Shown here: positions 1 to 6,527 of the stretch, piece by piece
Layout: the number at the start of each line of letters is the position of its first letter
Position numbering within the stretch: the first letter of the stretch is position 1
NCBI GenBank assembly: GCA_021798655.1
Contig: JAJZFE010000311.1
Span: 1 to 9,654, forward strand
Direction of reading: 5' to 3'
Source: Acidobacteriota bacterium
GTDB lineage: Bacteria; Acidobacteriota; Terriglobia; Terriglobales; Acidobacteriaceae
Length of the DNA stretch: 9,654 nucleotides
The notes under the pieces: model-generated
Database searches by the model: none
What the model was told of the DNA's origin: nothing
The model's input: the letters and a program-made list of their open reading frames with translations, nothing else
Program-made: the position numbers and the translations under genes

Positions 1-1277
1 CCCGCAACGTCGGCGCTCACATACACCTGCGCCGGCACGTTGATCTGCGAGTGCAGATACAGCACGGCTCCGCTCTTCGCCGCTGCATCCAGCTTCGTGT
101 ACGTGCCGTGCTCGCTCACCAGCGCCGCCGCGGCGCTGCCCTGCACGCGGTAGATCTGCTGGTCCATCCCCAGCAGCCCTGTCGCCAGCACGGCCCCGTC
201 CGCCGTCACCGCCACGTCCTCCCACGACCCGGCAAACTCGGCGCCAAGTCGTGTCACCTTCTCCGTCGCCACATCCACCGAGTACAACCGCCCCTGCACA
301 TCGCGGTACGCACCCTCCACCGATCCACCCGCCGCAGCCACCAGAAAATCAATCTGCTTCCCGTCAGGAGTCCACTGCAGATGACTCTCCAACGCCTCAT
401 TCTTCGTCAACGCCTTCGGTTTGCCGCCCTTCGCCTCCACCACATAGATCTCCGAGTCCGATGGCCGCTCCAGACGGTGCGAAACCGCATCGGTCTCGAA
501 CGCAATCCAGCGTCCCGAAGGCGAAACCGCCATCTCCTCAATCGCCAGCGGACACCGCGCAATCACCTCGCTGCCTTGCGGATACTCGACCTTCTCATGC
601 GCGCCCTTCGTGCCTGCTCCATCGTCCTCATGCACGGCAGCCGGCGTCACGCCCGGCTGCAACGCCGCAGCCACAGGCATCGCCAGCAGCACGTCTCCGC
701 GCTCCTGCTCGCGCCAACGCACCACGTCCTTCCACTCGTCACGACGCGCATCCTCCGCGTCCTTGGCCAGCGGCTCGGTCATCGCCACCATTACATGCGT
801 GCTGTCCGCGCTCCACGCAAAGCTGTGCGCCTCCAGCGCCTCCGCGTACAACGGCGTCGCTTCACCGCCCTGCACAGGAACCAACCACACCCGCATCGTT
901 CTGTCGTCATCGTCATCGCCGACCACCTTGCGATCCGACAGAAACGCCACCTTCAACCCGTCCGGAGACCACTGCGGCTCCGTGTCATGCCCCGACCGGG
1001 TCAACGGCACCAGCCGACCGCTCGACCGCGTCCACAACCACAGGCTCTCCGTATAGCTGTCGTGCTTCCAGTCCGGCACGTTCACCGCCATCACCGCCGA
1101 CGCTCCATCCGGCGAGATCCGCGCCGCGCTGACTTCCGTCGTGCTGAAAAACTCATCCAGCGTGATCGCCGGCTTCCCCTGCCGTTCGCCGGCAGCCTCG
1201 CAATGCCCAGACCTCTCGCAACCGACACAAATCACTGCTGCCAACAGCAACAGACCACACCCACGAAACACGCTCAT
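1..1277 (-). CDS. S9-family (prolyl oligopeptidase-like) secreted peptidase, N-terminal part
   Basis: Partial gene: 425 codons from an ATG at 1277, open to the window edge, so the C-terminal alpha/beta-hydrolase domain with the Ser-Asp-His triad is not visible. The visible part is a beta-propeller of PD40/WD40-like blades, seen in repeated SPDG-type turns: ISPDGASAVM, WSPDGLKVAFLSD, WSADSTHVMV, SPSGRWIAFETD and WTPDGKQIDFLV. Blades of this kind, opening with a segment like ITLDEFFSTTEVSAARISPDG, are typical of S9 acylaminoacyl-peptidase/dipeptidyl-peptidase relatives, which cleave short peptides. The N-terminus is an export signal (Arg5, then a hydrophobic stretch 8-19) ending in VGC at Cys20. 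That could be a lipoprotein site, although Cys at the -3 position is not the usual residue. No good ribosome binding site precedes the ATG; a TATAAA hexamer lies six bases upstream. A TolB-like propeller protein without protease activity is the main alternative. Confidence 0.85.
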   Translation of the reverse strand, partial: MSVFRGCGLLLLAAVICVGCERSGHCEAAGERQGKPAITLDEFFSTTEVSAARISPDGASAVMAVNVPDWKHDSYTESLWLWTRSSGRLVPLTRSGHDTEPQWSPDGLKVAFLSDRKVVGDDDDDRTMRVWLVPVQGGEATPLYAEALEAHSFAWSADSTHVMVAMTEPLAKDAEDARRDEWKDVVRWREQERGDVLLAMPVAAALQPGVTPAAVHEDDGAGTKGAHEKVEYPQGSEVIARCPLAIEEMAVSPSGRWIAFETDAVSHRLERPSDSEIYVVEAKGGKPKALTKNEALESHLQWTPDGKQIDFLVAAAGGSVEGAYRDVQGRLYSVDVATEKVTRLGAEFAGSWEDVAVTADGAVLATGLLGMDQQIYRVQGSAAAALVSEHGTYTKLDAAAKSGAVLYLHSQINVPAQVYVSADVA

Positions 1278-1380
1278 ACCCTGTTTATACCCCCAACGCG
1301 GGCGTGCCCGCACCACCCCCGACCGCCGCCCTCAAGGCAAACGTCCTTGCTTGCTATTGATAACTCATCTACAATAGGAC
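1278..1380. promoter_or_regulatory. Divergent promoter region between the peptidase gene and the small plus-strand gene
   Basis: This 103-base gap separates two diverging genes. On the plus strand TTGCTT (1347-1352) and TACAAT (1370-1375) are 17 bases apart, a reasonable sigma70-type pair with a good -10 and a poor -35. On the minus strand TATAAA (1289-1284) lies six bases from the peptidase ATG, without a recognisable -35. A 14-base palindrome, GCGGGC-GT-GCCCGC (1298-1311), sits just upstream of that hexamer and could be an operator or chance in GC-rich DNA. All promoter calls here are inferred from hexamer matches. Confidence 0.4.
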
Positions 1381-1704
1381 ATGGCACACAGAAATCATCG
1401 CTCCTCCCTGCTACCGCGGATGTCCTCTCTTTCCACGCGCTGCGGCCGGCTCGTCCTTCTGCTCGTCACCCTCACAGCACCTGCGGTCAGCTCCCACGCG
1501 CAGACCCTGCGCTGGCCGAGAACCTCTGACTCCATCGTGCCCAACCCAACCGTCTCCGTCCCGACACGCTCTCATCACCACACCAGCAACCCGCCCGCAA
1601 CCATCGCGTCAGGCAGCCCCAACGCTGCACCGTCGCAAAGCGCCGCTTCCACCAAGCCAGTCAACACGCCCCCAACCAGCGCACCCGTCAGCAACACCGA
1701 GTAG
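1381..1704 (+). CDS. Possible small secreted Ser/Thr/Pro-rich protein
   Basis: A 107-residue open frame of no recognised family. It starts with basic residues, then a hydrophobic core LVLLLVTLTAPAV (24-36) and a signal-peptidase-like site SHA|QT at residues 40/41. The remaining ~67 residues are low-complexity, rich in Ser, Thr, Pro, Ala and Asn, with a short His run. In its favour: a plausible sigma70 promoter ends five bases before the ATG, and a strong hairpin follows 27 bases after the stop. Against it: there is no spaced ribosome binding site for the ATG at 1381 or the internal ATG at 1420, so it would need leaderless translation. The opposite strand has an open frame (1781-1575) sharing the same third codon positions, so base composition does not decide between them. 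It may be non-coding. Confidence 0.35.
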   Translation: MAHRNHRSSLLPRMSSLSTRCGRLVLLLVTLTAPAVSSHAQTLRWPRTSDSIVPNPTVSVPTRSHHHTSNPPATIASGSPNAAPSQSAASTKPVNTPPTSAPVSNTE

Positions 1705-1730
1705 TTCGCTGCAGTGCGCGCGACAAAAGC

Positions 1731-1781
1731 ATGGAGCGTGTTCCGATTGACAGTCTCACCGTCAACAGGAACACGCTCCAT
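1731..1781 (-). terminator. Nested perfect hairpin downstream of phoU, likely end of the pst-phoU transcript
   Basis: Perfect 14-base arms, ATGGAGCGTGTTCC (1731-1744) and GGAACACGCTCCAT (1768-1781), enclose a 2x2 mismatch and an inner 5-base stem, TTGAC (1747-1751) with GTCAA (1761-1765), around a 9-base loop. It begins 34 bases after the phoU stop. Read on the minus strand, the outer arm is followed at once by GCTTTTG, a short T-run, which fits an intrinsic terminator of moderate strength. It also lies 27 bases after the stop of the possible plus-strand gene, so it could stop transcription from both sides. Confidence 0.65.
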
Positions 1782-1815
1782 CGTTCGCGCTTGCGCTCAA
1801 TGCTCTGACTGCGGC

Positions 1816-2490
1816 CTACAGCGTTGCATCCTGCTCGGCGTGATGGCGCACATCCGCGCCCTTCACCCAGAAGATCACGTCCTCCGCGATGTTGGTCGCA
1901 TGATCGCCAACTCGCTCCAGGTTGCGCGAGATGATCAGCGCGTTCAACGCCTGCGGCGTCAGGTCCGGCTTCTCCTTGATCAGGTTGCCCAGCGCCTTGA
2001 ACGCATCGCGATTCATATCGTCCACCTGGTCGTCGAGCTGCAGCACCGCATGCGCCATCTCTGCATCGCCTTCAATAAACGCCTGCAGCGCCTTCCGCAC
2101 CATCGCACCGGCCAGCTGCGCCAGCTTCGGAATGTCCACCGGCAGCTCCACGTTCGGCTGCTTGCCCAGCTCCTGCACGCGGTTGGCGATGTTCACCGCC
2201 TGATCGCCCACCCGCTCCAGATCGGCATTGATGCGAATCACCGAGATGATGAACCGCAGGTCCACAGCCATCGGCTGCTCCATCGCCAGCAGGTCCAGCG
2301 CCAGGCTGTCGATCTCGCGCTCCATCCGGTTGATCGCCGGCTCTGACATCAGCACCAGCTCGCACAGGCTCTCATCGCGCGACGAGTACGACTCCGTCGC
2401 ACGCTGAATCGCCTGCTCCACCAGCCCCGCCATCACCAGAAGCCGCTCCTTCAGTTCATCCAAGCTCTGCTGAAACCGTATCCGCGTCAT
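1816..2490 (-). CDS. phoU: PhoU, phosphate signalling regulator
   Basis: Cytoplasmic protein of 224 residues, normal length for the family. PhoU links the Pst transporter to the PhoR kinase and keeps the Pho response off when phosphate is plentiful. The family's two-fold repeat of three-helix bundles is clear: each half carries the metal-binding E-x-x-x-D/N-type signature, [13 protein letters not shown] at 90-102 and [16 protein letters not shown] at 190-205. The ATG at 2490 overlaps the pstB stop as ATGA, and GGGAGG (2496-2501) lies five bases upstream, so translation is probably coupled to pstB. It is the last gene of the run and is followed by a strong hairpin. Confidence 0.97.
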   Translation of the reverse strand: MTRIRFQQSLDELKERLLVMAGLVEQAIQRATESYSSRDESLCELVLMSEPAINRMEREIDSLALDLLAMEQPMAVDLRFIISVIRINADLERVGDQAVNIANRVQELGKQPNVELPVDIPKLAQLAGAMVRKALQAFIEGDAEMAHAVLQLDDQVDDMNRDAFKALGNLIKEKPDLTPQALNALIISRNLERVGDHATNIAEDVIFWVKGADVRHHAEQDATL

Positions 2491-3245
2491 CCGAACCTCC
2501 CTGTGATGTAGTCTTCCGTCCGCTTGTCCGAGGGGTTCGTGAAGATCTTCGTCGTCGGTGCGAACTCCACCAGCTTGCCCGTCAAAAAGAATCCGGTATT
2601 CTCCGCCACACGCGCCGCCTGCTGCATGTTGTGCGTCACGATCACGATCGTGTACTGGCTCTTCAGCTTAAAGATAAGGTCTTCGATCTTCGCCGTCGAT
2701 ACCGGATCCAGTGCACTGGCTGGTTCGTCCATCAGCAACACCTCAGGATCCACCGCAAGCGCCCGCGCAATGCACAACCGCTGCTGCTGGCCGCCGGAGA
2801 GGCTCGCACCCGACTTCTTCTTCAGGTCGTCCTTCACCTCGTCCCACAACGCCGCGTTCTTCAGCGACTTCTCCACCACCTCGTCCAGCACGCGCTTCTT
2901 CCGAAACCCGTTCAGCTTCAGCCCGCTTGCCACGTTGTCATAGATCGACATCGTCGGAAACGGATTCGGCCGCTGAAACACCATCCCGATCCGCCGCCGG
3001 ATCTCCACCGGGCTCGCGTCCTTGTAGATGTCGATCTCTCCCATGCGCACGATGCCTTCCGCGCGCGCAATCGGGTTCGTCTCGTGCATCCGGTTCAGGC
3101 ACCGCACAAACGTGCTCTTGCCGCAACCCGAAGGCCCAATCAGCGCCGTCGCATGGTTCGCAGGAATGTGCAGGTTGATATCCCACAACGACTGCGTCGA
3201 CCCATACCACGCGTTCAACTTCTCAACCTGGATTCCGACTCCCAC
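2487..3245 (-). CDS. pstB: PstB, phosphate ABC transporter ATP-binding subunit
   Basis: ATPase of the PstSCAB importer, 252 residues from a GTG start, the usual PstB length. All ABC motifs are intact: Walker [10 protein letters not shown] (37-45), Q-loop around Gln91 in [10 protein letters not shown] (the PstB-typical form), signature LSGGQ (149-153), Walker B VLLMDEP (169-175) and H-loop His205 in IVTHNMQQA. The frame stays open upstream to an ATG at 3359, but that would add 38 residues that lie inside pstA and match nothing in PstB. The GTG at 3245 shares its G with the pstA stop codon (TAGTG) and has a strong binding site nine bases upstream, so it is the preferred start. The 3' end overlaps phoU by four bases. 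Confidence 0.97.
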   Translation of the reverse strand: MGVGIQVEKLNAWYGSTQSLWDINLHIPANHATALIGPSGCGKSTFVRCLNRMHETNPIARAEGIVRMGEIDIYKDASPVEIRRRIGMVFQRPNPFPTMSIYDNVASGLKLNGFRKKRVLDEVVEKSLKNAALWDEVKDDLKKKSGASLSGGQQQRLCIARALAVDPEVLLMDEPASALDPVSTAKIEDLIFKLKSQYTIVIVTHNMQQAARVAENTGFFLTGKLVEFAPTTKIFTNPSDKRTEDYITGRFG

Positions 3246-4135
3246 TAGTGCTGCCCTCCCTTGAGCGTCCCACGTCCGGCAACCACGCGCACCAGCGTCA
3301 CTGACACCATAATCATCGCAATCAGTACCAGCGCTCCACCCCACGCCAGCCGATGCCACTCGTCATACGGGCTCACTGCATAGGTAAAGATCTGTAGCGG
3401 CAGCGCAGCCATCGGCTGGTCCAGGTTCAGGTTCCAGAACTGGTTGCCCAGTGCCGTGAACAGCAGCGGTGCCGTCTCCCCGGCCACGCGCGCAAACGCC
3501 AGCATACAGCCCGTAATAATCCCCGGCATCGCCGTCCGCAGGCTCACCGAGATCACTGTCCGCCACTTCGGAATCCCCAGTCCAAACGCCGCCTCACGCA
3601 CCATCTGCGGAACCGTCGTCAGCATCTCTTCGGTCGTCCGCGTAATCGTCGGCACCATCATGATCGCCAGCGCCACGCCGCCTGCAAACCCGGAGAAGTG
3701 GTGCTCCTTCGCCACGATGAGCGAGTACGCCGCAATGCCCATCACAATCGACGGCACACCGTTCAGCACGTCCGCCGTAAACCGAATCGCCGCAGCCAGC
3801 CACGTCCCGCGGCCATACTCGGCCAGGTACACGCCCGCGCCAATGCCCACCGGAATCCCGATCGCGCTCGCCAGCCCCAGAATCACGCCCGAGCCCACAA
3901 TCGCGTTCGCCATGCCGCCGCCGTCCTCGCCCACCGGCACCGGCATCTTCGTAAAGAACGCCCAGTTCAGCGAGCTGAAGCCCTTGTACAGCAGGTAGCC
4001 CAGAATCGCCACCAGCGGCACCAGCACCACAAGCGTCGCCAGCACGGCCAGCCCTGTCACCATGTGGTTCGCAACATTGCGCCGCAGCCGCAGCCACGAC
4101 TCCATCTGTGCAGAACGTACCGGCAGCGTGCTCAT
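3245..4135 (-). CDS. pstA: PstA, phosphate ABC transporter permease
   Basis: Inner-membrane permease of 296 residues that forms the phosphate channel with PstC. About six membrane segments are visible, the first at roughly 29-50. The cytoplasmic EAA loop that docks on PstB is at about 180-200, beginning [16 protein letters not shown], and is followed by the conserved segment [15 protein letters not shown] (216-230). The start chosen is the ATG at 4135, which shares one base with the pstC stop (TGATG) and has GAGGG (4143-4147) seven bases upstream. A 13-residue longer start at 4174 inside pstC is less likely. The TAG stop overlaps the pstB GTG by one base, so the whole block is translationally coupled. 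Confidence 0.96.
   Translation of the reverse strand: MSTLPVRSAQMESWLRLRRNVANHMVTGLAVLATLVVLVPLVAILGYLLYKGFSSLNWAFFTKMPVPVGEDGGGMANAIVGSGVILGLASAIGIPVGIGAGVYLAEYGRGTWLAAAIRFTADVLNGVPSIVMGIAAYSLIVAKEHHFSGFAGGVALAIMMVPTITRTTEEMLTTVPQMVREAAFGLGIPKWRTVISVSLRTAMPGIITGCMLAFARVAGETAPLLFTALGNQFWNLNLDQPMAALPLQIFTYAVSPYDEWHRLAWGGALVLIAMIMVSVTLVRVVAGRGTLKGGQH
3255..3259 (-). promoter_or_regulatory. Ribosome binding site that decides the pstB start
   Basis: GGAGG on the minus strand, within GGGAGGG (3254-3260), lies nine bases before the GTG at 3245. No ATG occurs between here and the conserved start of PstB, so this site supports the GTG over the long upstream extension. It lies within the last codons of pstA. 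Confidence 0.75.
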
Positions 4136-5196
4136 CAGTGCGCCCTCGCCGTGTTTCCGCGCGTCACCGCCCACACCAGCAGCCGGGCAATCGCGTTCAC
4201 CACAATCGTCACCAGGAAGAGCGCCAGCCCAATCTCGATCAGCGCGCTCAGATACAGATCGCCCGTCGCCTCGGTGAACTCGTTCGCAATCACACTGGCC
4301 AGCGTGTAGCCCGGCGCGAACAGGTTCTTCAGCATGTCGGGATGGTTGCCGATCACCATCGTCACCGCCATCGTCTCACCCAGCGCGCGGCCCAATCCCA
4401 GAATCACCGAACCCACAATTCCGATCCGCGAGTTCCGCAGCACGCTGATGCGAATCATCTCCCACCGCGTCGCGCCCAACGCCAGCGCGGCCTCACGCTG
4501 ACTCGGTGGAACCACCTGCATCACATCGCGGCTGATCGATGCAATCACCGGAAAGATCATGATCGCCAGAATCACACTCGCCGTAAACATGCCTACGCCG
4601 AAGTTCGGCTCCACAAAAAAGCCCGTCCAGCCCAGGTACTTCTCCAGCACCGGCCCCACCTGGTCACGCACAATCGGCACCAGCACAAACACGCCCCACA
4701 ACCCATACACCACGCTCGGAATCGCCGCCAGCAACTCCGTCAGGAACGACACCGGACCGCGCAGCACCTGCGGGCAGACCTCCAGCACAAAGATCGCCAC
4801 CAGCAGCGCCAGCGGCACGGACATCGCCACCGCCAGCAGGCTCGACACCACCGTACCATAGATAAACGGCAACGCCCCAAAATCACCCGACACCGGGTCC
4901 CACACCGTACCTGTAAAAAACTTGAACCCAAACGCATGAAGCGACAGCCGCGAATCCCGCACCAGTACAAATACAATCAGCAGCACGATCACAAAGATGC
5001 TCAGCCCGCACAGCAGCATCAGCGCCTTGAACACGCCATCCGGCCAACGTCCCGCACTCTTCGCGCTCAGAAACTGACGCACCACCGACGGTGCCGCAGC
5101 GGGCACAGTCTCAGCGGTCACCGGGCTCGACGCCGCCTCCACACTGGCTAGCACCACCGGTTGACGCATCGAAATGGGATTCGGTTCGCTCATCAT
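4135..5196 (-). CDS. pstC: PstC, phosphate ABC transporter permease
   Basis: Partner permease of PstA, 353 residues. It has a cytoplasmic N-terminal extension of about 50 residues rich in Ala, Val, Pro and Ser with no recognised domain, then the first membrane helix (about 56-79), then the transporter core. The PstC-typical stretch TELLAAIPSVVYGLWGVF is at 153-170, the EAA loop REAALALGATRWEMI at 234-248, and GLGRALGETMAVTMVIGN at 267-284. Two ATGs are adjacent (5196 and 5193) and neither has a strong binding site. The stop overlaps the pstA start. A 194-base gap to pstS holds a hairpin and a candidate Pho box, so pstC may be transcribed separately from pstS. Confidence 0.96.
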   Translation of the reverse strand: MMSEPNPISMRQPVVLASVEAASSPVTAETVPAAAPSVVRQFLSAKSAGRWPDGVFKALMLLCGLSIFVIVLLIVFVLVRDSRLSLHAFGFKFFTGTVWDPVSGDFGALPFIYGTVVSSLLAVAMSVPLALLVAIFVLEVCPQVLRGPVSFLTELLAAIPSVVYGLWGVFVLVPIVRDQVGPVLEKYLGWTGFFVEPNFGVGMFTASVILAIMIFPVIASISRDVMQVVPPSQREAALALGATRWEMIRISVLRNSRIGIVGSVILGLGRALGETMAVTMVIGNHPDMLKNLFAPGYTLASVIANEFTEATGDLYLSALIEIGLALFLVTIVVNAIARLLVWAVTRGNTARAH

Positions 5197-5224
5197 CTGC
5201 GCCTGCGCGTCTCGCCACCAGTGT

Positions 5225-5251
5225 ATGAAAGGACTGTGAATGGACCGTGAA
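5225..5251 (-). promoter_or_regulatory. Candidate Pho box upstream of pstC (three half-sites, 11-base spacing)
   Basis: On the minus strand TTCAC (5251-5247), TTCAC (5240-5236) and TTCAT (5229-5225) recur at exactly 11-base steps, 29 bases before the pstC start. On the plus strand the units read CGTGAAT, TGTGAAT and ATGAAA. Tandem half-sites with an 11-base period are how PhoB and other OmpR-family regulators bind, and TTCAT/TTCAC resembles the TGTCAT-type half of the known Pho box. The same TGTGAAT unit occurs in the array ahead of the porin gene. No clear -10 box could be assigned. Confidence 0.6.
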
Positions 5252-5346
5252 TTTCAACTTGCTTCGTTCAGCGGGATCACCGCCTTGCCTGCCCGGGCAT
5301 CACCACGTCTCTACGCGCCGCGTCCGCTTCCACCCAAAGAGGGCTC

Positions 5347-5381
5347 CGGCCCCTGCGAACGTCCCACCTCCGCAGGGGCCG
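5347..5381 (-). terminator. Hairpin between pstS and pstC (attenuator or mRNA-stabilising stem)
   Basis: A perfect 11-base GC-rich stem, CGGCCCCTGCG (5347-5357) pairing with CGCAGGGGCCG (5371-5381), with a 13-base loop, begins 10 bases after the pstS stop. The minus-strand sequence that follows is GAGCCCTCTTTGGG, without a proper T-run, so it may terminate only partly. Stems in this place are known in other pst operons to raise the level of pstS message over that of the downstream genes; here that role is inferred. Confidence 0.6.
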
Positions 5382-5390
5382 TCCAGTCAC

Positions 5391-6413
5391 CTACTGCAGC
5401 GTTGCGATCGTCTTCCGCTCCATCATCATCACCGACTTCGGCAGCGGAGCATACGTCATCCCAGCGGCCTCGGCCTCGCCCTTATCGAGCATCCAGGTCA
5501 AAAAGTCCTTGATGACCTTGCCCTTCGCCGGGTCATCGGACTTCACCGGCACCAGCATCCAGGTGAACGAAGAGATCGGGTATGAATCCGCGCCCGGCGC
5601 ATCCACAATCGACACCCGGTAGTCAGCCGGCATATTCTTCGCGCTCGCCGCCGCCGCCGCCGTCACGCCCGCCGTCGAACCCTGCAGCCACTTGCCTGCC
5701 GCATTCCGCACGTAGCCAAACTCCATCTTGTTCTGCACTGCGTAGATCAGCTCCACATACCCAAACGCGTACGCGCTGTTCCGCACCATGCCCGCCACGC
5801 CCTCGTTGCCCTTCTGGCCAATACCCAGCGGCCAGCGCACCGACGTGTTCACACCAATCTTCGACTTGAAGTCACCGCTCACCTTCGACAGATAATCCGT
5901 AAAGATGTACGTCGTGCCCGACCCGTCCGAGCGGTACACCGGCAGAATCCCATGGTCCGGCAGGCTCACGCCGGGGTTGTCCTTCACGATCCGCGGATCG
6001 TTCCACTTCGTGATCTTGCCCAGGTAGATATCCGCGATCACGTCCGGCGCAAACTTCAGCGGCGACTTCGCTCCCGGAACGTTGTACACCGGCACCACCG
6101 CGCCCAGCACGGTCGGAATCTGCACCAGCTTCACCTTCGACGCCGCCAACTGCGCGTCCGTCATCGGCCCATCGCTCGCGCCAAAGTCCACCGTCTTCTC
6201 CGAAACCTGACGAATCCCCGCGCCCGATCCCACCGACTGGTAGTTGATCTGCACGCCCGGGTGCGCCGCACTGTACTCGCTGAACCACTTCGAGTAGATC
6301 GGGTTCACAAACGTGGAGCCCGCACCCGTCAGATGCTGAGCCGCAGCCACCGCCGCGCCACTTGTCGCCAGGACGGCCACCAGAGCGGCCTTCGAAATCA
6401 CATTCAGCTTCAT
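5391..6413 (-). CDS. pstS: PstS, periplasmic phosphate-binding protein
   Basis: Substrate-binding protein of the Pst importer, 340 residues. A Sec signal peptide (Lys2, Lys8, hydrophobic 9-25) probably ends after VAAAQ. There is no lipobox, so it is a soluble periplasmic protein. The phosphate-binding segments are all present: LTGAGSTF (28-35), SVGSGAG (60-66), DFGASDGPM (76-84) and RSDGSGTT (161-168), which carries the Arg/Ser/Gly/Thr anion contacts. The ATG at 6413 is preferred over the GTG at 6416 because AGGAG lies eight bases upstream of it. The gene follows the porin gene after 114 bases and is followed by a strong hairpin, which fits its need for much higher expression than the membrane subunits. 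Confidence 0.97.
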   Translation of the reverse strand: MKLNVISKAALVAVLATSGAAVAAAQHLTGAGSTFVNPIYSKWFSEYSAAHPGVQINYQSVGSGAGIRQVSEKTVDFGASDGPMTDAQLAASKVKLVQIPTVLGAVVPVYNVPGAKSPLKFAPDVIADIYLGKITKWNDPRIVKDNPGVSLPDHGILPVYRSDGSGTTYIFTDYLSKVSGDFKSKIGVNTSVRWPLGIGQKGNEGVAGMVRNSAYAFGYVELIYAVQNKMEFGYVRNAAGKWLQGSTAGVTAAAAASAKNMPADYRVSIVDAPGADSYPISSFTWMLVPVKSDDPAKGKVIKDFLTWMLDKGEAEAAGMTYAPLPKSVMMMERKTIATLQ

Positions 6414-6421
6414 CACACGTA

Positions 6422-6426
6422 CTCCT
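6422..6426 (-). promoter_or_regulatory. Ribosome binding site of pstS
   Basis: AGGAG on the minus strand, eight bases before the ATG at 6413 and five before the in-frame GTG at 6416. The spacing favours the ATG. Of the starts in this locus, pstS and pstB have the clearest binding sites. No promoter or Pho-box-like repeat was recognised between here and the hairpin at 6483-6518. Confidence 0.7.
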
Positions 6427-6482
6427 GATAGATCGGTTTCCCTGTTGCGTTGAACACGCTACGCCTTACACTCTACCGCGTT

Positions 6483-6518
6483 CAGGGCGCGCTCTCCACT
6501 CTGCCAGAGCGCGCCCTG
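6483..6518 (-). terminator. Hairpin between the porin gene and pstS
   Basis: A perfect 13-base stem, CAGGGCGCGCTCT (6483-6495) with AGAGCGCGCCCTG (6506-6518) and a 10-base loop, begins 9 bases after the porin stop codon. On the minus strand it is followed by AACGCGG, with no T-run, so it does not look like a complete intrinsic terminator. It may stabilise the porin message, act as a processing site, or terminate in a factor-dependent way. Confidence 0.6.
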
Positions 6519-6527
6519 TCTCCCGGA

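Noticed and set aside
51..1529. Long plus-strand open frame (492 codons), very rich in Arg, His and Pro
   Set aside because: It is antisense to the S9 peptidase gene, whose reading frame gives a clear propeller protein. The composition is typical of a GC-rich antisense frame, and no domain is visible.
1575..1781. Minus-strand frame of 68 codons with hydrophobic stretches, starting in the hairpin after phoU
   Set aside because: The start codon lies in the arm of the hairpin and there is no ribosome binding site. It shares third codon positions with the plus-strand frame, so its hydrophobic look may be a mirror of that Ser/Thr/Pro-rich sequence.
3246..3359. Upstream extension of pstB to an ATG at 3359
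   Set aside because: It lies inside pstA, adds residues unlike any PstB start, and has a worse initiation context than the GTG at 3245.
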